Source of the DNA: a virus
Length of the DNA stretch: 64,000 nt
Strand: one strand, 5' to 3'
Virus record (IMG/VR): IMGVR_UViG_3300030102_006261
Coordinates: 1-64,000 of that record
Shown: positions 19,269-26,495 of the stretch, one piece after another
Layout of the letters: each line of letters starts with the position of its first letter
Numbering within the stretch: position 1 is the stretch's first letter
Program-made: the position numbers and the translations under genes
The notes under the pieces: generated by a model
Database searches by the model: none
What the model was told of the DNA's origin: nothing
Seen by the model: only the letters and a program-made list of their open reading frames with translations

Positions 19269-20648
19269 TCATGATCCATGGAAAAATACATTTTGAGTAT
19301 TTGTTGAATTAGTGAAAACAAACACCTTGTTGAAATTGTCACATTCAATAAACATTGTTTCAGAGGCTTCCAGTGGATATCCGCTTGCAATGGCATCTGT
19401 TCCACCAGTTGCGGCAACATAGATGTAATCACCGTTGAATGGTGATGCCTTGATGTTGACACCTGTGTGTAGTTGTATTGAATTATTTCCAGTTACACCA
19501 TTTATGTTTGCAGATGCTAGGAAGGTAGCACCATCACCACCGCTTGGCACTATCATTGTACCGAAGTACACATTACTTGGTTTAATTTCTCTGGTTACAG
19601 TTGTGAGGACGACATTCGCTCCAGATGCTCCATGGTTTTCAAACTCAGCGGTTCCTCCGGTTATAGCACTACCCAGACCAGTAAATCCTAGACCTTCACC
19701 ACCAAGCTGGTTTATTAGTGTGTTCAATTTGGTGTCGATGACACTACCACCTGTTAGTGCAGTTACTAAGAGAGTATCATTAATATCCATCCGCTTAGTG
19801 CCAGCTAGTGTGACATTTAGTATGTTACCCGTTCCGGTAACAACTTCCAACGCACCACCTTGCTCACCTTTGATTGTGACACTATCCCCAGATGCACCCT
19901 GAATTCTTAATGGTCCCTGATCTGCGTTTGTGATACCAACTGTAATACCAACCGAAACCGAGAATGTCAGCCCCGCGTTAACAACGTTAACATTCATGGC
20001 ATCCCCGGAGTGACCAATTGTTGATCCATCACCCGCGAATAGTTTAGTAAGAACCTTTCCACCTAAATCCGAACCAAAAACTGCAACAGAATCCGTCGCT
20101 GGTGATAATCTAGCAAATCCAACTGTGCTACCGATGACTTGCACCGAGTCTGTGGTGTAGTCTAACTTACTACCACCTGTTATTTCAATTGGTGTTCCGT
20201 TTGTTATACCCTGAATTCGTGGTGCTCTCTCTAGTGTGTCTGAAATGATCAGAACGTCACCAGTCACAGCGACTGGGTATGCACCAGAAAATCCTTGAAT
20301 AGTTCCTGTAATTCCTACTGGATTTCCTAGTGTATCACCAGCTACTGCCAGATACATTACGGTTGCACCAGAGGCTCCACCACCAATATGGGCATTTGCG
20401 ATATAGAAATTACCTGTGCCGTTAATCTCACCACCAGAGATTCCAACGTTAGATGGAGCACCATAAATGGATACAGGTAGAGGATATGTTCCACTTACTC
20501 TGTAGCCACTATTTTGGTCACCCCAGACAACTTTCATCATTTGTAGGTGAGCAGCACTTGCACCCACCAAGTTAGTTCCATAATCGGTGGCTAAGTCAGC
20601 CGTTGTTCCTACTGTTTGTATAACAATGTTTGATGTAGTATCTGCCAT
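19269..20648 (-). CDS. repetitive beta-rich virion/fibre protein
   Basis: 459 residues, low in charge and made of Gly/Thr/Val-rich repeats such as GITGTIQGFSGAYPVAVTGD and SDTLERAPRIQGITNGTPIE, with recurring V-x-I-x-G-x-T/S units, typical of elongated beta-solenoid or trimeric fibre shafts. The C-terminal 40 residues (ASETMFIECDNFNKVFVFTN) look like a compact cap. First gene of the leftward fibre unit. Homologue not recognised. Confidence 0.6.
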   Translation of the reverse strand: MADTTSNIVIQTVGTTADLATDYGTNLVGASAAHLQMMKVVWGDQNSGYRVSGTYPLPVSIYGAPSNVGISGGEINGTGNFYIANAHIGGGASGATVMYLAVAGDTLGNPVGITGTIQGFSGAYPVAVTGDVLIISDTLERAPRIQGITNGTPIEITGGSKLDYTTDSVQVIGSTVGFARLSPATDSVAVFGSDLGGKVLTKLFAGDGSTIGHSGDAMNVNVVNAGLTFSVSVGITVGITNADQGPLRIQGASGDSVTIKGEQGGALEVVTGTGNILNVTLAGTKRMDINDTLLVTALTGGSVIDTKLNTLINQLGGEGLGFTGLGSAITGGTAEFENHGASGANVVLTTVTREIKPSNVYFGTMIVPSGGDGATFLASANINGVTGNNSIQLHTGVNIKASPFNGDYIYVAATGGTDAIASGYPLEASETMFIECDNFNKVFVFTNSTNTQNVFFHGS

Positions 20649-20692
20649 TTTTTATCTCCGGATTCCTATTATATATAATAGAAAGATCTATC

Positions 20693-20720
20693 TTGATTTA
20701 TATTGAATTGTTTTTATAAT
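20693..20720 (+). promoter_or_regulatory. sigma70-like promoter before gp33
   Basis: TTGATT (20693-20698), 16-base spacer, perfect TATAAT (20715-20720), with AAAGGAG before the ATG at 20738. It lets the late-transcription coactivator be made before late promoters fire. Confidence 0.7.
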
Positions 20721-20737
20721 GAGCTAAAGGAGACACA

Positions 20738-20965
20738 ATGATAATCACAGATGAGGCAAAAAGAAAATTTTCCAAGGATGTAGAAAACCATGTTATTTAC
20801 AGAGGCGGAAGATATATTGATGCCGTTTTAAAAAAGTGTGACGATTACGATATAGAACCTCAAGTTGCGGCTAAACTCATCTCCAGACCAATAGTTGAAA
20901 AGCTCCAAATAGAAGGTCAAGATATCAATCTGGTACCAAAGCAAAAAAACAAACTTCCCATTTGA
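20738..20965 (+). CDS. 33: gp33, late transcription coactivator
   Basis: 75 residues. In T4, gp33 binds the RNA polymerase flap and links gp55-bound polymerase to the sliding clamp. The body with VENHVIYRGGRYIDAVLKKC, then YDIEPQVAAKLISRPIVEKL, matches the gp33 family of marine T4-like phages, a short helical protein. The C-terminal clamp-binding hydrophobic motif of T4 is not obvious in KQKNKLPI. It sits just upstream of gp32 and has its own sigma70-like promoter. Confidence 0.75.
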   Translation: MIITDEAKRKFSKDVENHVIYRGGRYIDAVLKKCDDYDIEPQVAAKLISRPIVEKLQIEGQDINLVPKQKNKLPI

Positions 20966-20989
20966 CATATGGGATTTTTAAGTTATAAT
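20962..20989 (+). promoter_or_regulatory. strong sigma70-like promoter before gp32
   Basis: Perfect TTGACA (20962-20967) overlapping the gp33 stop, 16-base spacer, perfect TATAAT (20984-20989). Transcription from about 20996 gives a leader of about 70 bases. Confidence 0.85.
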
Positions 20990-20999
20990 AACACAAGTT

Positions 21000-21043
21000 C
21001 TGGGGAGTTCCCAGAGTTACTCATGTCCGAGGGAGTTCCTCGG
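21000..21043 (+). promoter_or_regulatory. two-hairpin leader of gp32 mRNA
   Basis: Hairpin A: CTGGG (21000-21004) with CCCAG (21010-21014). Hairpin B: CCGAGG (21027-21032) with CCTCGG (21038-21043). Both close the same pentaloop GAGTT. Between them ACTC (21019-21022) could pair with the GAGT of either loop to make a pseudoknot. T4 gp32 represses its own translation by nucleating on a pseudoknot leader, so a similar role is a reasonable inference. Confidence 0.6.
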
Positions 21044-21065
21044 GGAAAAAAGAAAGGTTACGAAT

Positions 21066-21932
21066 ATGAGTTCATTTGATGATTTCAAGAAGAAGTCACG
21101 ATCAAGCATTGATGATCTGACTAAGGCACTAGAAGAAACCAGCGGAGCGACCAAGTCCTACAAGGACGAACGTTTCTGGCGTCCAGAACTGGACAAGGCT
21201 AGTAACGGTTTTGCTGTCATTCGCTTCCTCCCAACACCTCCAAACGAAGAGCTTCCATTCGCGAAGTTGTATTCTCATGGATTCCAAGGTAAGGGTGGTT
21301 GGTATATTGAAAACTCTCGCACCACTCTTGGAGAGAAGGATCCTGTTTCAGAAATGAACAGCGAACTTTGGAACAGTGGTATCGAGTCAGATAAGGATAT
21401 CGCGAGAACTCGCAAGCGTAAGCTTCAGTATATCTCGAACATCCTCGTCATCAGCGATCCCGCAAACCCACAGAATGAGGGTAAGGTTTTCCTTTACAAG
21501 TATGGTAAGAAGATCTTTGATAAGATCCAAGAGGCAGCACAGCCAGAGTTTGCTGATGAAGAAGCAGTCGATGTATTTAACTTCTGGGATGGAGCAAATT
21601 TCAAGTTGAAGGTTCGTCGTGTTGCTGGATTTATCAACTACGATAAGTCTGAGTTTGACTCCGCTGCCCCACTTTTCGAGGGTGATGACAATAAGCTCGA
21701 AGAGCTTTGGAACAAGCAGTACTCCCTTACTGCGTTCACTGATTCATCTAACTTTAAGTCTTATGAAGAACTGAAGATTCGACTTCAGGAAGTAATTGGT
21801 GAAGATATTCGTTCAACTGAGTCCAGAACCTCGACGGTTGAAGATGTCAGCAGTTCTGATGTCAACACTATCGATGACTCAAAGGACGAAACTGACGCTC
21901 TGTCTTACTTTGAAAAGCTCTCTCAGGATTAA
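21066..21932 (+). CDS. 32: gp32, single-stranded DNA-binding protein
   Basis: 288 residues against about 301 in T4. It coats single-stranded DNA at the replication fork and in recombination. The N-terminal basic motif (FDDFKKKSRSSIDDL), the OB-fold core (FAVIRFLPTPP, WYIENSRTTLGEKDP, KLQYISNILVISDP, FNFWDGANFKLKV) and the acidic C-terminal tail are all present. T4's three zinc-binding cysteines are absent: there is no Cys in the protein, and the region reads ENSRTT...DPVSEMN instead. Codons are of the highly expressed type. Strong promoter and structured leader upstream. Confidence 0.95.
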   Translation: MSSFDDFKKKSRSSIDDLTKALEETSGATKSYKDERFWRPELDKASNGFAVIRFLPTPPNEELPFAKLYSHGFQGKGGWYIENSRTTLGEKDPVSEMNSELWNSGIESDKDIARTRKRKLQYISNILVISDPANPQNEGKVFLYKYGKKIFDKIQEAAQPEFADEEAVDVFNFWDGANFKLKVRRVAGFINYDKSEFDSAAPLFEGDDNKLEELWNKQYSLTAFTDSSNFKSYEELKIRLQEVIGEDIRSTESRTSTVEDVSSSDVNTIDDSKDETDALSYFEKLSQD

Positions 21933-21948
21933 TTGAAAGGTTTATACT

Positions 21949-22113
21949 ATGTTTGAGAAGATTCTTTATATTGCAGCCCTAGTTTCAATCTTCCTGTCTG
22001 TTTGGATTTATCAGACAGATCAGACACTTGGGACGTTCATTGGGCTTTGGGTACCCACTCTTCTTCTTCTTGGTAAGAATTACCCGTGGGGCAATAACAA
22101 CAGTAACTGGTGA
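21949..22113 (+). CDS. small membrane protein after gp32
   Basis: 54 residues starting MFEKILYIAALVSIFLSVWI, with a second hydrophobic segment TFIGLWVPTLLLLG and a polar tail KNYPWGNNNSNW. Two short membrane helices. GAAAGG site 8 bases upstream. Co-transcribed with gp32 and convergent with the next gene. No family recognised. Confidence 0.55.
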   Translation: MFEKILYIAALVSIFLSVWIYQTDQTLGTFIGLWVPTLLLLGKNYPWGNNNSNW

Positions 22114-22129
22114 TTAATCAGTATATTGT

Positions 22130-22816
22130 TTACCCATGATGCGTCCTCCACTCGGGGGGCGCATTTTTTCTAGTAAGCTTTCTTGATGACGCGGTATTTG
22201 TTGCTAAAGGCTCAGGAACTTCAAAATCAAAACTGTCACTACCAGATGGAGCTATTGACATTGCATTTTCTGTTGCTGTTCCAGGTCTCGGTTGGGATTG
22301 CATGTAATTTGGATTTTTTAAATCAAAAGATAGCTGTTTATTAACTTGAAGATTTTTACTTGTTTCAACTGTAAGTGTTTCATTAGTTGCCATGTTTTCT
22401 AGTGGGTTTACGGGAGCACTCATTTGCCCGGTAGGGTTAGGATCTGAGTTTGAAACCTCCATCTTTTCTGGTAGTGGATTTACTCTACCCTCATTCATAA
22501 AATCAATCGCATCTGGGGTAGGGTTGATGTTACCCTCTTGAACTTCCAAAGGTTGTGGAGATGGATTTACTCTACCTTCGGGTATTGTAACTTCACTTAA
22601 GGTTTTAGTGTTTGTGGTAATTGTCCTATCGACAGATGCTTCATCTGCCGGATCTATATCGGGGACAAAGCTATTTACGTTAATATCACTGAAGGAAGTC
22701 TGATTGGAATCACTTAACATATTTTCCACATTGTACAATGATATCATATTTTCTTTTGATTGTTTTGGATCAAATATATCATCTTCATCTATTTTGTTGA
22801 AACCAAACTCTTCCAT
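22130..22816 (-). CDS. Pro/Asn-rich repeat protein in baseplate cluster
   Basis: 228 residues. The N-terminal 75 residues are acidic. Residues about 75-140 hold four imperfect repeats of 17-20 residues built round G-R/N-V/I-N-P-x-P (EGRVNPSPQPLEV, EGNINPTPDAIDF, EGRVNPLPEKMEV, APVNPLENM), probably an extended flexible rod. It ends NAPPEWRTHHG. No family recognised. Last gene of the leftward gp4-gp26 unit, so a baseplate or tail accessory role is plausible. Confidence 0.5.
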   Translation of the reverse strand: MEEFGFNKIDEDDIFDPKQSKENMISLYNVENMLSDSNQTSFSDINVNSFVPDIDPADEASVDRTITTNTKTLSEVTIPEGRVNPSPQPLEVQEGNINPTPDAIDFMNEGRVNPLPEKMEVSNSDPNPTGQMSAPVNPLENMATNETLTVETSKNLQVNKQLSFDLKNPNYMQSQPRPGTATENAMSIAPSGSDSFDFEVPEPLATNTASSRKLTRKNAPPEWRTHHG

Positions 22817-22817
22817 C

Positions 22818-23012
22818 TCAATTCCTTTCGGCTAGTTTTTGTTGTATCTTCATGTTTTCTTCGACTATGGTTGCCCTCAATAATGCTAAATAAATTTCTT
22901 TTTCCCAAGGAATCAAATTTTCTAATTCAGTTAAGCTGTAACCGTGAGTGTGTATTAGTTGAAAATTTAATATGAAAAAATCTGTTAAATTTATATGGCT
23001 GAGGGAAAGCAA
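22818..23012 (-). CDS. gp51-like baseplate hub assembly protein (candidate)
   Basis: 64 residues, TTG start overlapping gp26 by 22 bases; no better start is visible. The sequence INLTDFFILNFQLIHTHGYS and ELENLIPWEKEIYLALL, with an acidic-helical tail, fits the short protein that follows gp26 in marine T4-like phages and is usually named gp51. In T4, gp51 helps hub assembly but is much longer (249 residues), so the name is by position and motif, not demonstrated homology. Confidence 0.5.
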   Translation of the reverse strand: MLSLSHINLTDFFILNFQLIHTHGYSLTELENLIPWEKEIYLALLRATIVEENMKIQQKLAERN

Positions 23013-23704
23013 AAAAAATCAAATAGACCTCTCACTAAAAGTGACTTCTGTTCTCCTGATTTTGTAGTGTACTTAAGGTTGTGCTCATATCTTGCCGTTT
23101 TATTATTTTCGCTTATTAGTTTTTTGTATTCTACTGGTAGTAAGTTATCTATGATGTCGGACTTTTGTTTTTTTGTCAAGGACTTGCAGTCGATTACCTG
23201 TGAAGGTGTTTCTATTTTGGAGAGCAAAAAGACTATTTCATCAAACTTACTATTCAACGTGGAAAAGCTCCGTTTGAAGTCACCGAACGTATAGTCTCTG
23301 AATTCAAAGTTCTTTTGTGTGGATAGCTTTATGTTTTTTTTATTAGTATTAGAAGTTGGCTTAATGTCGTCCAAATTCAAACTAACCTTTATATTCTCCC
23401 CAGTCTCGGGGCACTTAAAATTTAAGTCTACCACTTCACCGATTGAATTTTTTCTTAACTCTAAAAATAGGTGCTCAACGTCAACAAGTGGTAGATTATC
23501 TATTTTAGTTAAGCTTGAGCAAGAGAGTATTACGTTCTCTATAGCTCTTAGTTGATCTTCTTTTTTTCCATTTTGCTTTGCGACCAGTAGCACCTTTTCC
23601 TCTTTGACAAGAAAGGGTCTATATTTAACAATCTTTTTTGATTTTGGTAACTTAGTCTCGTGTTCAGGTATTTCAGATCTTATTAGTGATGTATAATCAG
23701 TCAT
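22991..23704 (-). CDS. 26: gp26-like baseplate hub protein
   Basis: 237 residues. The opening RSEIPEHETKLPKSKKIVKY and RPFLVKEEKVLLVAKQNG, then CPETGENIKVSLNL and YTFGDFKRSFSTL, identify the gp26 baseplate-hub family, found in T4-like and marine phages (T4 gp26 is 208 residues). It acts in assembly of the central hub of the baseplate. Transcribed with the tube-like gene and gp4. Confidence 0.85.
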   Translation of the reverse strand: MTDYTSLIRSEIPEHETKLPKSKKIVKYRPFLVKEEKVLLVAKQNGKKEDQLRAIENVILSCSSLTKIDNLPLVDVEHLFLELRKNSIGEVVDLNFKCPETGENIKVSLNLDDIKPTSNTNKKNIKLSTQKNFEFRDYTFGDFKRSFSTLNSKFDEIVFLLSKIETPSQVIDCKSLTKKQKSDIIDNLLPVEYKKLISENNKTARYEHNLKYTTKSGEQKSLLVRGLFDFFCFPSAI

Positions 23705-23714
23705 TTATTCTCCA

Positions 23715-24263
23715 TTATCCAGGCATTTCAATTGAAGCACCGTTAAGTAAAATTTCATATTTTCTGTAACCAAAGTTTGCACTAAACGTAAACGGTACAA
23801 TTTCTTCCACGGGTTTCAAATCTATCGGATACAAAACTCTTGGATATGCCTCATGAAATACTACCTCTATTTCTGGTCTGCTTGAATCGTACCCGATTCG
23901 TACATGAAGCTTAGATGCCGCAGTTCCTTCCTCATAAAAAAAGTTAGGACCGCTATCAGTTGCAAAATACTCACTCCACCTGTTCACTAACTCATACGGA
24001 CTACCATTTACGTTTTTTGACATGAAAAAGTTTATGAACAAACCTTGAATGTAAGTTTTTCTTTCGGGAATATACTTGATTGGACCGGTAACATCCCTCT
24101 GTTCAATGGTATTCACATCAAATCCGGGTAAGGTAACTGAAAAAACAGGTAACGCTGTGATATTACCAACAGGAGAAAACATATCAACTATAAATTGGTT
24201 TTGCTTTAGATAACCATTGTTGAAAATACCTTGAGCTAGTTCTGTTGTTGGATTTAATGGCAT
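23715..24263 (-). CDS. tail-tube-fold protein near baseplate genes
   Basis: 182 residues. The pattern YLKQNQFIVDMFSPVGNITA, LPVFSVTLPGFDVNTIEQRD, KYIPERKTYIQGLFINFFMS and the final SANFGYRKYEILLNGASIE is typical of the tail-tube fold (gp19 and relatives), with alternating long strands. It differs from the canonical gp19 encoded beside the sheath gene. A place between gp26 and gp4, near gp48, suggests a tube initiator or a specialised ring (T4 gp54-like), but homology to gp54 is not demonstrated. Confidence 0.6.
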   Translation of the reverse strand: MPLNPTTELAQGIFNNGYLKQNQFIVDMFSPVGNITALPVFSVTLPGFDVNTIEQRDVTGPIKYIPERKTYIQGLFINFFMSKNVNGSPYELVNRWSEYFATDSGPNFFYEEGTAASKLHVRIGYDSSRPEIEVVFHEAYPRVLYPIDLKPVEEIVPFTFSANFGYRKYEILLNGASIEMPG

Positions 24264-24266
24264 ATG

Positions 24267-24707
24267 CTAGGTTCCTTTGAATAAATCTTTTTCTGTGAGT
24301 ATTTTAAATTTCCATCCTTTATCTTTGCATAGTTTAGTTGCAGATTTCCATTTCTCTGTATTAACTGCGTATGTCATAATTTCGTTCTGATAAGTTTTTG
24401 GTCTTTTCTTGCCCTTTTTAGGTCTTTTAGTTTGTTTTTCTGGTTTGACCTCAATTAAGAACGTATTCACCTCGTTATTTTCATTTTTTATTTCTGCTAT
24501 AAAATCGGGATAATATCGATGAATTTTTTTATCTATCGGAGAGACATATGGTACAACAATTTCTTCACTACCCCAACGTACAACGTTTTCATTTGCATCC
24601 ATGTATTTACACACTTTTCTCTCCCACGTAGATCGGCAAATAATTTTTGTTGGATCCCCGAGGTACTTCTTTGTGTTTTTGGGATTGTATTTTGTTTTGT
24701 ATGGCAT
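24267..24707 (-). CDS. 4: gp4, head completion protein
   Basis: 146 residues from the ATG at 24707 (GGAG upstream; longer starts cross into the divergent gp48 gene). The motifs CRSTWERKVCKYMDANENVV, WGSEEIVVPYVSPIDKKIHR, YYPDFIAEI and FLIEVKPEKQ match T4 gp4, the nuclease-fold head completion protein that acts after packaging, before neck joining. The D...EVK arrangement is a PD-(D/E)XK core. First gene of the leftward hub unit. Confidence 0.9.
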   Translation of the reverse strand: MPYKTKYNPKNTKKYLGDPTKIICRSTWERKVCKYMDANENVVRWGSEEIVVPYVSPIDKKIHRYYPDFIAEIKNENNEVNTFLIEVKPEKQTKRPKKGKKRPKTYQNEIMTYAVNTEKWKSATKLCKDKGWKFKILTEKDLFKGT

Positions 24708-24746
24708 TCTATTCTCCAATATATATATTGGGGTAAGGGGAAATAA

Positions 24747-25562
24747 ATGGCCACAAACGCAATAGCATGGGGAACTCCGGAAACAGTAGAAGCTCCATAC
24801 TGGATGCTTTTTTCTTGTCATAACTACAGTAAATTTTTCCAAGACAGAGCACCACTAAATCAGTTGTTAGGAGAAATATTACTCCCCGGAACCATCGTTT
24901 CTCGCGGAACGATGAACCGTTACAATGATGATAGCCCCATGAAAGAAAGCTTCCAGCATCTGAGGGATAGTCTAGGAAATGCAAAAATTGGTGGTAAATC
25001 GGTAACTGGTACAGGTCTTAGAGATGAACTCGCTCAGATCACCGATGGAGTAGCGTCCAGAGCGTTCAATGACACATTTGGTAACATGCAAAGAAGTGCG
25101 GGTAGAATTGACCTTCTTACTACCGAGTCCGTTTACATGGGTGCATCAAGAAGGAAGTATCAGTTAAACTGGAATCTGAAAACAGTTGCAAGCGTTGCCA
25201 ACAGTGAACTAGCTGCTCTTATAGGGAACACATTCGAGTCTTTATCCATGCCAGCACCTCTTCTCAGCAGTGGGAATCTCATAGACGCAATATCTAGAAT
25301 GAATCACCCACCACTCTGGCAACTTAGCGCATGGGATGCTAGAAACAACTCTAACCAAACTGGATTCTGGTTAGGTCAACCCAAACCATGTGCGTTAGTT
25401 GAGGTAGCTCACGGAATCGATACCTCTAGATTTTACAGAACAGATGACGCATTCTATCCATTCTCATACAACATAGGTTTGACTTTTGTTGAAATAGAGG
25501 GTGTATTTAGAGATCCAAATGGTGGCATCATAAGCAGATCGGAATTGTTTAGCAGACTATGA
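24747..25562 (+). CDS. 48: gp48-like baseplate tail-tube cap
   Basis: 271 residues. The core RRKYQLNWNLKTVASVANSE, LAALIGNTFESLSMP, then a W-rich MNHPPLWQLSAWDA and YPFSYNIGLTFVEIEG, is the layout of the gp48/gp54 tail-tube-initiator family (tube fold), which caps the baseplate and starts tube growth. Overlap with the gp53 gene follows the usual gp48-gp53 order. T4 gp48 is 364 residues, so this is a shorter version. Confidence 0.7.
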   Translation: MATNAIAWGTPETVEAPYWMLFSCHNYSKFFQDRAPLNQLLGEILLPGTIVSRGTMNRYNDDSPMKESFQHLRDSLGNAKIGGKSVTGTGLRDELAQITDGVASRAFNDTFGNMQRSAGRIDLLTTESVYMGASRRKYQLNWNLKTVASVANSELAALIGNTFESLSMPAPLLSSGNLIDAISRMNHPPLWQLSAWDARNNSNQTGFWLGQPKPCALVEVAHGIDTSRFYRTDDAFYPFSYNIGLTFVEIEGVFRDPNGGIISRSELFSRL

Positions 25563-26485
25563 GTTACTTCAAATATTTACCAAAAATTAATTATACCTTT
25601 CCAGATGGATCAACAAAAGAAATAGTTGATATTTATTCACGAGGTTATATAAAACCAGATTCATCAATATATGATAAAATTATTTTAAATGGTGGACAAA
25701 AACCAGAACAACTTGCAAACAACATTTATGAAAACCCACATCTCTTTTGGCAGATTTTGTACGCAAATAATGTCATAACAAGAGACGATTGGCCGTTAAC
25801 TGATATAGAAATAAATGATCTTTTTGTGAATTACTATACGGGATTTTCTTTTCATATATTTGCTAAGCCAGAGTTGACACTACGACGGGGTGATATAATA
25901 ACAATCGCGGCAGACGGAATACCGGTTGACCCTTCAAAGTGGGCAATTGTTGATACCTATGATCAAAGAACAAGAAAAATTGACTCGATATATTTCACAG
26001 ATGATTTTTTCACTGGATTAGAATCCCAACAAATTTTCATTTGGAGATTAACAAATCCGAATGTTGACGGCAGTTTCTCTGATACAGTCACCGAAATATT
26101 TTCATCGTCAAATGTTGACACAACATTTATTGCTAAGAAGGTAACTCCAATACAGTCCTCATTGTCTGAATTTACTGATACATCCAAAAAACAAGTTATT
26201 TCACCATATCGAGAAACGGATGATACAACACTACTAGACACTCTGACTATAGAATTTAATAGCACATCAACCTCATTGATAGCGAAATACATAAATGGAA
26301 GTGATCTACCAACTAACATAAAAACCAATAGTGTTAAAGATTTTCTGACTAAAGTAGAAACAAATAAACGTGGTGTTTTTGTTCCGAAGAAAACAATAAC
26401 TTCAAACATAACCGATGCGTTTAGTATTGTAATGAGTTCCCGAAATGCCTTATCATCATATGGTTCGGTAAATTCTACAAACTGA
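25559..26485 (+). CDS. 53: gp53-like baseplate wedge protein
   Basis: 308 residues. The N-terminal half (MSYFKYLPKINYTFPDGSTK, then NIYENPHLFWQILYANNVIT and DDWPLTDIE) matches gp53, which attaches to the inner wedge. T4 gp53 is 196 residues; the additional C-terminal 110 residues are Thr/Ser/Lys-rich. Overlaps gp48 by 4 bases. Confidence 0.8.
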   Translation: MSYFKYLPKINYTFPDGSTKEIVDIYSRGYIKPDSSIYDKIILNGGQKPEQLANNIYENPHLFWQILYANNVITRDDWPLTDIEINDLFVNYYTGFSFHIFAKPELTLRRGDIITIAADGIPVDPSKWAIVDTYDQRTRKIDSIYFTDDFFTGLESQQIFIWRLTNPNVDGSFSDTVTEIFSSSNVDTTFIAKKVTPIQSSLSEFTDTSKKQVISPYRETDDTTLLDTLTIEFNSTSTSLIAKYINGSDLPTNIKTNSVKDFLTKVETNKRGVFVPKKTITSNITDAFSIVMSSRNALSSYGSVNSTN

Positions 26486-26495
26486 GGATTTAAAA

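Noticed and set aside
24708-24842. Longer N-terminus for gp4
   Set aside because: It would overlap the divergent gp48-like start by about 100 bases; the ATG at 24707 has GGAG upstream and gives the family's usual N-terminus.
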